The notes under the pieces were generated by a model. It made no database searches, was not told the DNA's origin, and worked only from the letters and a program-made list of their open reading frames with translations. The position numbers and the translations under genes are program-made. From assembly GCA_032690845.1 (NCBI GenBank), contig CM064421.1, forward strand, positions 44,258,963 through 44,322,962: a stretch of DNA of 64,000 bases, read 5' to 3'. This stretch comes from Eleusine coracana subsp. coracana (Eukaryota; Streptophyta; Magnoliopsida; Poales; Poaceae). Positions 23,968 through 35,723 of this stretch are shown piece after piece; within the stretch, counting starts at the first letter, position 1; each line of letters opens with the position of its first letter.

Positions 23968-24075
23968 CCCTGGCGAGCGACCGTGGCTTCCATACGCCCC
24001 ACACAGCTTTCGCGATCTTCGTTCCCCACCGCCGCATCGCATTCTCCGACTCGAAGCTCTCCTCCCGTCGCAGCC

Positions 24076-26551
24076 ATGGCGAAGAACTACCCGTCCGTCA
24101 GCGCCGAGTACCAGGAGACCGTCGAGAAGGCCCGGCGCAAGCTCCGCGCCCTCATCGCCGAGAAGAGCTGCGCCCCGCTCATGCTCCGCCTCGCGTAAGC
24201 CGCTCCTCTTCCTCTTCCTCTTCCTCTTCCTGTCCCCGCTCGTTGCCGGATTGTCTTGGAGGTTTTCCCGGTGGACTGATCTGGGCGTTTCGTTTCTGCC
24301 GCCGCGCAGGTGGCACTCCGCGGGGACGTTCGATGTGTCCACCAAGACCGGGGGTCCCTTCGGGACGATGAAGAACCCGGCGGAGCAGGCGCACGGCGCG
24401 AACGCGGGTCTCGACATCGCGGTGAGGATGCTCGAGCCCATCAAGGAGGAGTTCCCCACCCTCTCCTACGGCGACCTCTACCAGGTTCGCCTCGATCCCG
24501 CCCCGATCTGCTTCGATCTGGCGAAATGGATGTGATTTTTGACGGTTTTTTCTTCGCTGATGTTGCGCAGCTTGCGGGAGTCGTGGCCGTGGAGGTAACC
24601 GGCGGGCCTGAGGTCCCCTTCCACCCAGGGAGGGAGGTGAGATTTCTCAACCTTCGACACCCTTTCTGGGTTTTGTCAGGGTTTAAGGCTTTAATTTCAA
24701 AAGCGGAGCGTGTCTGGTGAGATCATGGGAGTTTACTCCATTTAGTGCCACTGCTATATGTCCTTGTAGTTTTCTGTTTGGCGGGTACCTAGAATATGAC
24801 AGCAGTTTTTATTCATGCCTTGTGAATCTGTTTTTCTTTTGACAGCAGTTCATGACTTGCTCTTGATAAAGCCTGTGCTGCTTGTTCATCCTTTTTTTTT
24901 GTCTTGATAGGACTACTCGTTTACTGCGAATGAACTTGAGTCTTTGATTCATAGATTAGGATTTGGTAACCGTGTCTATTCTCAAGTTATTATTGCTCTT
25001 GTGATGGGCGATTCCTGAAAAGTGTAAAACATAAAATTGGTGCTTTATTACCATCCATAGAAACACTGGGGCACTTAGTTACCTGATCGTTTCATTTGTG
25101 GTGGTTTGGCAAGTCAAGAGAATTGACTAAATAATTATTTTTACACAATAAACTGTCATTATGCTGGATTTCATTTCAGATGTTTGGACTATTTCATTAT
25201 CTAGTATTTTTATGCCTTGTGGTCTGAATTGGATCACATTGAATGTGATCTGTATATTCTATCCCCTGTTGTAGTGGACTTGTGCATATGTTGTTAAGTG
25301 GCTCAGGCATCATTGTTGCTTTGAACTTTGTCTGGCAAGATGCAGGTTACATGTGTCGAGGACCTGTTTGTCATGTTCTTGCGATGAATATATGATTCGG
25401 CTCTTTTCTGTTTCGAGTATATTTGACTATGGTGTGAGGGAGGCTAGTCTAACCTGCTTGCGCAATTAGATTGTTCTCTGATTGTATGCTGTTGAAGATG
25501 AACTTTATGTACACTAATATGGCCTCATTTGGTACCCTATAGGCTCTCTTTTTTAAAAAAAGTTTGTGCCAATATTTCTTCATGATTTGTGACTATACTG
25601 TCTGGCAATAGCATTTGGTGGTATCAATTTTGGCTTGATTTTATGGTGTTCACTTATTTGTATGTGTTTTTGTATTTGTGTACTAATTTCTTTCATTTAT
25701 TATCGCAGGACAAGCCTCAGCCTCCACCTGAGGGTCGCCTTCCTGATGCTACTAAGGGTATATCTCTAATCTTTAGCTCTTTACTGCAGTTATCATGAAC
25801 GATAAACAACTGGATCTCATGTTTGTGCACATATTTACTGTTGCCTTTGCTATTTCTTTTTCCAGGTACTGACCACCTGAGGCAAGTCTTTGGCAAGCAG
25901 ATGGGCTTGAGTGATCAGGACATTGTTGCCCTCTCTGGTGGTCACACTCTGGTTGGTTGCAACGAGTACACGCTTGCTTCATGTTGTACTTTGTACACAT
26001 CTGTTAATATATTTTCCTTGTGTTTTGTTTAGGGGCGGTGCCACAAGGAGCGTTCTGGTTTTGAGGGGGCCTGGACTAGGAACCCATTGGTCTTTGACAA
26101 CTCTTACTTCAAGTGAGTTTGTGACTGCATGAACTACATTCATCTTGTATATAGCATGAGTGTTTTATATATTTATCATGATCTCATCTTTATTGAACTC
26201 CTTCAACAGGGAGCTTCTGAGTGGTGACAAGGAGGGCCTCCTTCAGCTCCCAAGTGACAAAGCTCTGCTGAATGACCCTGTCTTCCGCCCTCTTGTGGAG
26301 AAATACGCTGCGGTATGTCAATGTTTCATTTAGTTAATTCTTCCTATAGAAATGTAGAAGAGCATAATGCTGATTGTTATTCTCATTTTAGGATGAGAAG
26401 GCTTTCTTTGAAGACTATAAGGAGGCCCACCTCAAGCTCTCAGAACTGGGGTGAGTGATTAGTCATCCTTCAAGCTGGAATTGGTACTTGGGTCAATCGA
26501 CACATTTTTAAACTTGTTTATCATTGTTATTGCAGGTTTGCTGATGCGTAA
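24076..26551 (+). CDS. APX1: Cytosolic L-ascorbate peroxidase (9 exons)
   Basis: Reduces hydrogen peroxide to water using ascorbate, in the cytosol (ascorbate-glutathione cycle). Exons: 24076-24194, 24310-24484, 24571-24636, 25709-25757, 25866-25951, 26033-26112, 26210-26312, 26392-26450, 26536-26551. The splice sum is 753 nt, giving 250 residues, the usual length of cytosolic APX. Catalytic residues are all present: distal Arg38, Trp41 and His42 in LRLAWHSAGTFD; proximal haem ligand His163 in ALSGGHTLGRCHKERSGF; Arg172; Trp179; and Asp208. There is no transit peptide, peroxisomal signal or C-terminal membrane anchor (it ends LSELGFADA). The protein matches rice APX1 nearly throughout, from memory. 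MPK3 lies downstream, tail to tail. Confidence 0.98.
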
Positions 26552-27832
26552 ATGTTGAGCGCCTAGAGTATGACGGATTGCTGCTAGTATTGAATCGTGT
26601 TATCTTGTTTGCATCTAGAGCCAGTGTGAATCAGCAGACTTCCAAGTGCCATCTCTGTAATAAAATTTGTCGAGGCCCTGAGGCTATCATCCTTAGTACT
26701 TTGTTGATGTTTCAATGGCCCGTTTGGCTGAACTTGGGTGCTGTATGCCACTGATTCGTCTTATGGAATGCAGTACGTTCTAGTGCCTTCTGCATGAATC
26801 GTTTTATTTTGCTCTGTTCCTGAACGTTTTGGTTTAGACACAGTTTGTGAGGATGTCAAACGTTGCGTGAATGCGTTACACGCTTTCTTTTAGCAAGGCG
26901 TTGCCTATTGCTGATTGCGCTGTGTGGATCTGAGAATGTGAGATATAGATCATCTTGGGCCATTTGTGCAACCCGCATATACGACTGCTTGGTGTTCGCG
27001 TTCCTTCGATATTGTCCACCAGAAAGTGAAGAGGATACCTGCCCAATCTGTTTTGTTATTTGTAGCTGAGCTTGTAATTGTAGTGAGCCAATCATTAGCC
27101 CTGCTTACACTTACACTAGTAGCTGGCGACGTTGTCATGTGATCAGCAATACTACCTACAGACTTGTTTTAGTGACAGTTATGACCTACAAATGCGTTCC
27201 AATATGAGGTGCTCTTTTTGTCCAAACGCCAATCAAAATAAATATAGACGTTCAGAATAGTGAGCAGCAGGAGAGGTCCAAGGATCCGTTATAGCTTCTC
27301 CAATGATAGAGTTAACTAAGAAGTAACAGCTAGCTCTTACATAGAATTGAGGGAGGTCGCTCTTACATAGAATTGAGAAATTGAGGAGGAGTGAAGTCCA
27401 TATTTAACTCTCTTATTTTTCTTACAGGTTGTTGAGAAAAAGTTAGCTGTCTTTTCTAGTCTTTTTTCTTTTAATAAATAATTCTAAAAGACAGCTAAGA
27501 AGCAATTATTGGAGACACTCTTAACAGCAGCGTCTCCCACTCTCCCTCGTGAGTCGTGAAGAACATTCATCAGGCCGAAAGGGGAATTCCTATGCTCGCA
27601 AGTCGAAAGCAGCAAGCTAGCTCGTAACTTTTTTTTAATGGAGGTCATAACCATTTTATTATTGGTATACAAACGATTACAACAACGCGCTCCTTACAGT
27701 TACAACCATACTCATGGGCTCGAATATCAACCAACCAACAAATGCAATGTTCAATCTACCCGTCTCTTTCGATCTTGCGCCTATGTACAAACACCTAAAG
27801 CAAGGTCATACATGATACATCGAGCAGTAAAC
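26552..27832. other. 3' UTRs and spacer between convergent APX1 and MPK3
   Basis: AATAAA at 26659-26664, about 108 nt after the APX1 stop, is a likely polyadenylation signal. A MITE-like unit lies at about 27292-27525: CTTCTCCAATGATAGAGTTA at the left is partly inverted as CAATTATTGGAGACACTCTT at the right. A 19-bp word, GCTCTTACATAGAATTGAG, is repeated inside it. No gene is supported. Confidence 0.6.
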
Positions 27833-30549
27833 TTAATATCGGAAATTTGGGTTCATTTCGATGGCCTCGTTGAAAATGAGTTGCTTCATCTGTTCTTCAC
27901 TCAAGGCCTGCTGCTCAAAGTCGAATGAGAACGGCTCGGTGCAGACAGGCTCGTCGGCGATGTCGTGCAAGCGCTCTAGGTACGGGTGTTCCAGGGCCTC
28001 TTCAACTGCACGACAAAATCAATTTCGTAAGAATTCAAACCAATTAGACTGAAAGTTTTAATAACGACATTTGCTTGTTGGACCCTATTTTGAAAGCTAA
28101 CTCCCAATTTAATCCTCTTTTCTCAAATCTTTTGATCTTTTTAAATCCTTCTTTGCTCATTTAACCTCGTTTTGTTATAAAGTAAAATCAAATGAACAAA
28201 TTTTAGGATCAATTGAGCAATTCAAGACCAAAAAATATGGTCAAATAAGCAAAGTTGAAAAAACAGGGTATATTTAGTCTTCAAAATGGGGTCAAATAAA
28301 CTATCGGTTATCTCTTTTAATAATTCTCCGAACTATAACTCTGCTAGCATGAAACCAACAAGGGAAACCCTGAAGCAATTTCTGGCAGCCCGTGCTAGTC
28401 TGGAACCGAAAGCATTCTCTGAAGAAGAGGTCTAGACTGCGTATTGCAATTCTTTTTTCTCAACATTTTTATCGTGTACATAGTCCTCATCGTCACTTCG
28501 TCAAATGCAATTGGGCGAAAGCTCCGAAGTAAACATAAAGTAGGCGTGGATGTGGAAAGCAGCAGCACTTCAAATTGAAGATACTAGCAATGCAATTATT
28601 CAAAGATAGAGTCACTACTCACAAGGACTGTACTACTAGTGTACTAGCAAATGTTAAAAATCAGAAGTTCATTTTTCGTCAGCAATACTATATTTCGCCA
28701 TGGCCAATCCAAATACTGGCAAATGCTAAAACCAAACTGCGAAAGGCAGGAGAAACCTCGTTTTTTTTTTTTTTTTTTTTTTTTTGCATGATAGACCTTG
28801 TTTAGAGGAGAAACAGAGTTTGACTATTACTCTTTCCAAGTTCGGAAGATTGCCTATAAATCCAGCATATACTGAACAGTGTTTGCATCACGTGCTACAG
28901 CGCAGTTAACCACCGACGGTCGCTCTCTTTTCCAGTCAAAGCAGGACGGCAATAGAAAAACACACGTGCCTATTATGGGCTCTACCGCCGGTGGCACAAG
29001 TTGCGCAAGGATAAGGAAAAACAAATTTGGTAGCTGCGGGCTGCTCACCTGTGATCCTCTGCAGCGGGTTGAAGGTGAGCATCCTCTCGATGAGGTCCAG
29101 CGCGACGGGGTGGACTTTCGGGAAGAGGCTGGGAAACGGCCGGCGCGGGAATTGCGGCAGGTGCCTCATGTACCTCCGCGCGTCCTCGTTCCTGATGAAC
29201 CCGAGCTCCTCGTCCGTCGGCGTCCCGATCACCTGCAGCATGTCGATGCCGATCGATCAGTCAGTTGAAATCGTCCGTGCGTCCAGTTCCGAGGACACTG
29301 CAAGGTGATCGATCGGCTAAGGAAGGTTACCTCGGTGATGAGTCGCATCTGGTGCATGTGGTCGCGGCCGGGGAAGAGCGGCTGGCGGTTGATGAGCTCC
29401 ATGAAGATGCACCCGACGGACCAGACGTCGATGGCGGCGGAGTAGTCAGTGGAGTTGAGCAGCAGCTCGGGCGCGCGGTACCAGCGCGTGACCACGTACT
29501 CGGTCATCATGTCGCTCTCCGACGACGGCCGGGCCAGGCCGAAGTCGCAGATCTTGAGGTCGCAGTTGGCGTTGAGCAGCAGGTTGCTGGGCTTGAGGTC
29601 GCGGTGGATCACGTTCGCCGAGTGGATGTACTTGAGCCCGCGCAGGATTTGGTACAAAAAGTACTGCAAACACGCAAAAGACGTATAGATGATCAACCAC
29701 GGTCCATCGTGCCATTTCCAATTCCAAGATACTGATGGCGACATGCCATAATTGGTGATCGCTGCGCTTTACCTGACAGTGCTCCTCGGAGAGCTGCTGG
29801 TTGGAGCGGATGATGTGGTGGAGGTCCGTGTCCATGAGCTCCGTGGCGATGTACACGTCGTTGAACGCCTGCGGGATGGGCGGCGGGATGACGTCCCGGA
29901 TGCCGATGATCTGTTGTTTGTTCGTGGGACCGGAACAGCCGAGGAATCAGATTCGGGAGCAAGGATCATCTCTGAAACTAACAAACATCACGCGCGGCGG
30001 TCTCGAAATGTGCTTACGTTCTCGTGGTCGAGGTGCCGGAGGAGCTTGATCTCCCGGAGCGTGCGCTTGGCGTCCATGTGGTTGTCGAAGACGTTGGCGA
30101 TCTTCTTGATCGCCACCATCTCCTTCGTCTCATGGTTCATCACCGAGCTGCAAGCGTCACAACAGAATTTTCAGAGCAAGAACACCCAATCTGAAGGCTA
30201 GCTAGTACTTTGTTTGAGAACGCACCAACCACAGCACTAAGAAATTAGCTCAACTTCGGTAGATTAGAGAAGTTAAGGAACGAACTGATCGGTCCGATCA
30301 ATCATCGTAAGAAATAAAAGCTTCGCCTCTCGCGAATCATGAGCAATCAAGAGGAACAGAACGGAGCAGAGGAGCGTACCAGACGATGCCGTAGGCGCCG
30401 CGGCCGATGGGCATGATGGGCCCCCGGTACTTGGCGGTGACCTCGAAGAAGTTGCCGAAGATGTTGAACAGCTGGAACAGGCCGCCGTGCGTCGCTGTCG
30501 GCGGGAAGTCGGCCACCGGCGGAACCCCGTCCATGCCGCCTCCGCTCAT
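27833..30549 (-). CDS. MPK3: Mitogen-activated protein kinase, group A (6 exons)
   Basis: Serine/threonine kinase at the end of MAPK cascades in defence, wounding and abiotic stress. Exons on the minus strand: 30549-30380, 30147-30018, 29910-29773, 29663-29331, 29232-29049, 28005-27833. The sum is 1128 nt, or 375 residues. Key parts: glycine loop GRGAYG (49-54), ATP lysine in VAIKK (Lys71), HRDLKPSN (166-173), DFGLA (186-190), activation loop TEY (200-202), and the common-docking motif LHDIADEP (331-338). ELMDTDLHHIIRSNQ, DMMTEY and the NPNFRY end fit the monocot MPK3 (rice MPK3/MPK5) type. The second ATG (30534) gives MDG..., which is where I recall the rice protein starting, so the product may be 370 residues. 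Intron 5 (28006-29048) holds a MITE-like inverted repeat at about 28083-28303. Confidence 0.96.
28083..28303. mobile_element. MITE-like inverted repeat in MPK3 intron 5
   Basis: GACCCTATTTTGAAAG at the left is inverted, imperfectly, as CTTCAAAATGGGGTC at the right. The interior is AT-rich with no coding capacity. Confidence 0.5.
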
Positions 30550-32655
30550 CTTTACTTTTCCCTTTCTGTCTTCCGCCCCCCACGAAGAAGAAACACACCT
30601 GCTCACTCGTCACACGCGCGCACAGGAAGCCGACGCGCACGACGACTTTATTATCCTCGCGCTCTCGATTTGTCAATGGAGGAGGAGATGTGGGGATGAG
30701 ACGCGCGGTGCTTATTTAAAGGACGGCGGCTTAGGCAGAGAGAGTGATCTGCTCGGGAACAGACTCCGGCTCAGGAAGGTAACGAGAAAGCGATGAAGAG
30801 GACGAGGACTGACGCGCACACGGCCGTTTCCCCACTCGCCACGCCAGGCAGGGTCGGGCACTGACACGGACGGCGGCGATGGAAGCCGCTAGCGAATCTG
30901 ACGGCGCGAGGGACGGTTCAACGGTCAACGAAAGCTGTTGGAAGCCCGAGACGGAGAGACTTGCTGCCGGCGCGCACCAACCGGACGAGATAGCGTGGCA
31001 CGCGGTTTCCCTGGCAGCGGGCCACCCCTGTCAGAGCGCGGCGGCGTGGAAGAAATCTGGCCTTTGACGTCAGAGTGGGACGAGCGAGCTAGCCGACGCG
31101 GTGTTTGGTTGGCATGGGGTGAGGTGAAGGGGACGAGGCGGTCGTCCTCGTGGGCGTGGCGACCTTGCCGTGGTGGCCGGTGAGACGGCTTGCTTGACCC
31201 GGCCGCGTGGTCCTCCTCCTCCGAGCTAAGCGCAAGCGCCCGTGGCGACGACTCGACGTGCGTACGCGCGTGGGAAACGCCAAGTTCTGCGTGCCACCCC
31301 GCGCGAGTCCACTCCACGTCGGTCGTTGGGCCCTGGAATTCCAGGTCGGCCCGGACCGGTCCGTCTCTCGGGCGCCCCGTCCTGAGTGATTGGTCATAGT
31401 CCCTCTCTATTCGTTCCCGCTGGTGTTCGGCAGCAAGTCACCGGCGGGCACAGAAGCATAACACCGGATCTGCATACAAGACCTTTACGATAGGGACCGG
31501 GAACTGGGCATGAACGTTCGTGGAGTCGGTCGTTTTGTTGCCACCACCACCACCACCATCTTTCTCTTCAAAAAAAGAAACTGTGATCGTCAAGATGGCG
31601 ATGGCAACTCTGCTGTGCTTGTGGGACAACGAGAGAGTTTGATTAGGCGCGCGGTCCATCGGAGCACTTCAAGGAAAGTGCGAGTGTGGCTGTCGATGCT
31701 AGTTAAAATGATATCGAGGAAACGCAGGGAGCCAATAGTCGCCACGCTACACACGTCCACAACTATTCCACGTTTTCTTCGTAAAAAAAAAAAGTCCAGG
31801 TTCAACATGAAGCTGTCAAATGTCTCGCGAGATGAGATACTTTACTGCACAAGAGGATACCGTTGAATATTGCAAAACAAAGACAGGAGGCATGGCATGG
31901 CGGCTCGATGCAGAATTGCGGATTAGTTATCACGCCACCAGCTGATGGTTCGGTTCAGTGCCGCCGCCTGTGGCCCTAAACTATTCAGAAAAACAGAGAG
32001 AGGATGACAGGATGAGGAACACTAACTAATTGATGTATACTACTGGATTGCCTCACTGATTGGAACGAGGAATTTTTAGAAACCGAGGCTATGATGACGA
32101 GGAGCCGGACGGAGCATCATTTTGCTTTAGGGGCGATGTGCGAGTTAAGCAAAGTATCTGGGTCCCCCTTGTTATATGGTTGTTGGATTTTGACTCACGC
32201 GGAGAGACCCCATTTTCAAACTCTACAGCCCTCGCTTATTTGTGTCAGCCATGTACAAGTCCTATTAACCATGTTTGTTACTTCCTCTAATTTTCTAGTG
32301 GATGGTGTTGGGAATTTCTAGAGAATAGGTAAACCCAACCTCTACACCCTTGAAAGGATGTACACAACCAAATACTACGCAATGGCACACGCACGGTAAT
32401 AAAATAGTTAAATTAAATACAGTCTGAACCTTGATGATGTTGGGATAACTTTTTTAGTTCTTCTATGAGCTAATAAGAAAGTTATTTTATATTAAAAAAA
32501 AGTTGCCCTAATGTTGTCATAAAACAAGCCGAGACCTAGTGGTTCAGTATGACCTATAATTCAATAAGAAGTACTTTTATGCTTTTCACACACACACGCA
32601 CACACACCTAATGTTCTTCTGTGTAGTTATAAAAAAAATTATTCTATGAGATTAA

Positions 32656-33130
32656 AGGCGGCCAAATGGGCCGTCCGACATAGGCCGGACATGAAAAAGC
32701 TCGGCTCATTTAATTTCGGGCCAGCATAACACGAAATTGTTAACGGGCCGTGCCGGCCCACGGCTTGGCACGAAATGGGATAGTTGTGTCTGGCCTGGGC
32801 CTGAAATTATAAATATAGCCATATAGGTGAATAATAGTGCAAAAATTGCTTCAAGTGGGAGTTGAACTTGCAACCTATGCTTGCAAATGAGATTGCCTTA
32901 CAACTAAGCTATGATTTCATATGTGAATATTTTAAATATTTTAGAAATATATATCATTTATAATAATTGGGCCGTGCCATGCTACCCCATAGGCCGAGGC
33001 CACGGCCCAAGCACGACCCGTCGTCTCGTGCCGTGCCGGTCCGACACAAAATTATTTTGGGTCATGTCGGATTCGTGCCGGGCTTTTATTACGGGCTTTC
33101 GAGCGGGCCAAGAAGCATGGCCCATTTAGA
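32656..33130. repeat. GGGCC-rimmed dispersed repeat with a tRNA-like core, copy 1
   Basis: The outer parts are dense in GGCC, GGGCCGTGCC and CACGGCCCA words. The ends CCAAATGGGCCGT and ATGGCCCATTTAGAC are partly inverted. On the minus strand, 32925-32860 reads TAGCTTAGTTGTAAGGC (like a tRNA A box), then about 25 bp later AAGTTCAACTCCC (like a B box). A relative with the same layout is at 39.04-39.55 kb. No protein is encoded. Confidence 0.6.
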
Positions 33131-33257
33131 CAGCTTTATGTGAGATACATCTGTTAAGCTACATTTGGGTCATATGGCGCACTACTGGAGAATCAGGTCC
33201 ATTGGAGACCGAAATAGAAGCCCATCAGGGCTTGACTTCCTCCTACTTCACTAGTAT

Positions 33258-34066
33258 AAAATTTTTGGAAGAAGTTCTTTTAGCCTCCCTTAACTATTGC
33301 TGAAGTTCGTTTTTCATCTCTCGATTACAAAATCAGGTATTCGTGCTACTTCAAATGTTAAAACCGTTTGTTTTTTCCTCCCACGGATGTTTTGATAGGT
33401 GGTTTTGTCTACGCGGCACACATGTGGCATAGAGAAACACATATTTAATGCCACATCATCTTTTTTTACAACTAAAAATTCAAAAACATACGTTTAAAGA
33501 TTTAAAAAATTATAATATTTTTTATAGTTGAATATTAGTGTATTAAATATTTTTATTTTATATATTTTTCATCTTTAAATAATAATTATGAATTATTACA
33601 CCTCTCTCGCATCGTGGACTATCACACCTTTAAAATTTACACTGTACACTAAGAATTTTTATATGAACCAAGAAAATTATGTTTGAATCATGAACAATAT
33701 TGCATTTGAATTTGAATTACAAAAGTAATATAGAAAATTTTTAAATCTCTAAATATATATTTTTTTATATAAATCTGAAAAAAGTTTGTATCCATAGACT
33801 AATCTTAAAATATAAAACATCTCATAATTTTTAGATCTCTAAAATATTTTTTTATTATAAAAAAGATGATATGGCATTAAATATGTGTTTCTTTATGCCA
33901 CATGTGCGTCACGTGGATAAAACCACCGATCAAAACAGTCATGAGAGGAAAAACAAACGATTTTAATAATTGAAGGAGCACGAATACCCGATTTTGTAAT
34001 AAAGGGAGAAAAACCGGACTTTGACAATAATTAAGAAAGGCTAAAAGGACTTCTTCCAAAAATTTT
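33258..34066. mobile_element. 809-bp element with ~215-bp terminal inverted repeats (foldback/MULE-like)
   Basis: The left arm (33258 to about 33472) begins AAAATTTTTGGAAGAAGT, and the right arm (about 33850-34066) is its inverse, ending ACTTCTTCCAAAAATTTT. The arms match along much of their length: AGGTGGTTTTGTC / GATAAAACCACC, ACATGTGGCAT / ATGCCACATGTG, AAACACATATTTAATGCCA / TGGCATTAAATATGTGTTT. A ~380-bp AT-rich loop separates them. I could not identify a clean target-site duplication. Confidence 0.8.
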
Positions 34067-35573
34067 CTTGCGAGTACCCTGCTGCACTACATTGACGCTG
34101 GACGCAATCTAAGGAATAAGGGCCCAAAAAAAATTCTCTCCATGTGACATTCAATCAAATTCAGCTAATTTTGGAGGCGTGATTAATTATTCTCTCTTTC
34201 AGAATTGATAAAACACAATTGAGAAGTTTTATGGCGTTTGAAGGGTACAAGCTAGCCATGTTTGAACTAGTCATTACTCGACATGAAACAATGCTTAAAC
34301 ATGATTGGTTAATGACTGACTGCTCCCAAATGCTACGAAATAGCACCATGTGTGTTATCTACTATTTTCTCGTCCATACTGATTTTGGAGGATGCATGAT
34401 ATCAAAATGTACTTAGCAGCATGAAATTCATCACGTACTAACAAAGGGTAGTAACTTGCAGGTCAAAAGAAAAATTACATGCGTGGAGAGAACTTTCTCG
34501 AGGCATTAAATCGACCACCCAGCTGAGCAAATGCAGAAGGTCAAAGCTACATGGCTAACGTTTGAAGGAATATTGCAGTACTCCTAATTAGCAGCAGAAC
34601 CCAGAGCACAAAGCCGTGGCAAGTGTGATCCGACGATGTGATGGAGGCGAGGGGTCGGACGACGCCATGACGAAGTGGTCCTCGCCGGGAACAAATGCTG
34701 AGGAGAGGTTTCCTGTACGGCGAGTCAAAGCCGGCGCGGCGCGGGCCCAAGCCGCGGTGGTAATTGCCGCCCGGCCGAATTAACGGCACGGCTGGCGTCC
34801 TGGCCCTCATGAACAGAGCACCTGCTGTGCAAATCGCGTCGCGTTCGTTGCGCGGCACAGCATCAGCCATCAGCGCGTGCTCTCTGCTCTCTGATCCGCT
34901 GCTGCTGCTGCTGATCAGAGCGATGTCAGAAGTGTGCGCCCTGACGCCACTGCACCTCCTTCCTCTGCGCGATTTGCATCCTCGGCATTGGGATGGTTGT
35001 TGTAGCTCTCTAAAGATTGATCAATGATGCGTGTTGCAGGCGGGTAGGCCATGTCATTACGGGCATGCGCGTACTGTACGAGCCTGCCTTCCCCGCCCTT
35101 ATGCAACATGTCATCTTACCTTAACTCCTCGCGAAGAAGATAGGAGCAGTAAAACTACCGGTCTGGGCCGACGACGATCCTGTGCTCTGATGAGCTCTGA
35201 AACGCGTCTTTACTCGGGAGTCGGGACCCATCAGCAGCCTGCATGTACAGTGAGTGATCAAGAGGCCGGCCACCAATACGACGAGCTGGAACTGATAACT
35301 TCCCCGTCGTCCTGCAGGGCAGAGAGAGGGAGCGGCTGAGGTGATGAGCGCACTTGATGGCAATCACAGGCGGCAATCCGCGAGACGTCGCTTTAGACGC
35401 TCTCATTAATCCCATGCATACAGCGAAGCGATGCCCACACACATGAGACACCATTCAATAAGAGCCCCGTGCTTCTTCCCTGCTCGCCAGGAAACCCTCC
35501 TCCACCGTTGTTCCGTCCCTCTCTGCTTCTTCATCATCATAGTACTACTACTGCTACTATGCCTCCGTCTCCT

Positions 35574-35580
35574 TATATAC
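35574..35580 (+). promoter_or_regulatory. TATA box of the DOF gene
   Basis: TATATAC about 150 bp before the DOF ATG. No ATG occurs between it and the chosen start, which supports that start. Confidence 0.5.
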
Positions 35581-35723
35581 GGTCACGTATCCACACCTGG
35601 TCACCTGATACCTACTCATCACCACATCGATCGCCTAGCAGCTGGTGGTCAGGACCAACAAGCAGCTGTGTGCGGCAGTGAGAGCACCGCAGGCAGCTGG
35701 TTCCGATCCACGCGGTGCTGTGT

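Larger units (their letters stand above)
30550..35573. other. Spacer between the divergent MPK3 and DOF genes
   Basis: CTTATTTAAAGG at about 30710-30721 gives a TATA-like CCTTTAAATAAG on the minus strand, about 160 bp upstream of the MPK3 start. The region then holds the repeats at 32656-33130 and 33258-34066, plus simple A/T-rich sequence. No other gene is supported; GC-rich open frames at 30.9-31.4 kb lack domains. Confidence 0.55.

Noticed and set aside
27638..27928. Plus-strand frame overlapping the end of MPK3
   Set aside because: It is antisense to the real last MPK3 exon (27833-28005) and shows no domain.
32860..32925. True tRNA gene on the minus strand
   Set aside because: A and B box words are present, but I could not pair an acceptor stem or a normal anticodon arm, and the sequence is inside a dispersed repeat.
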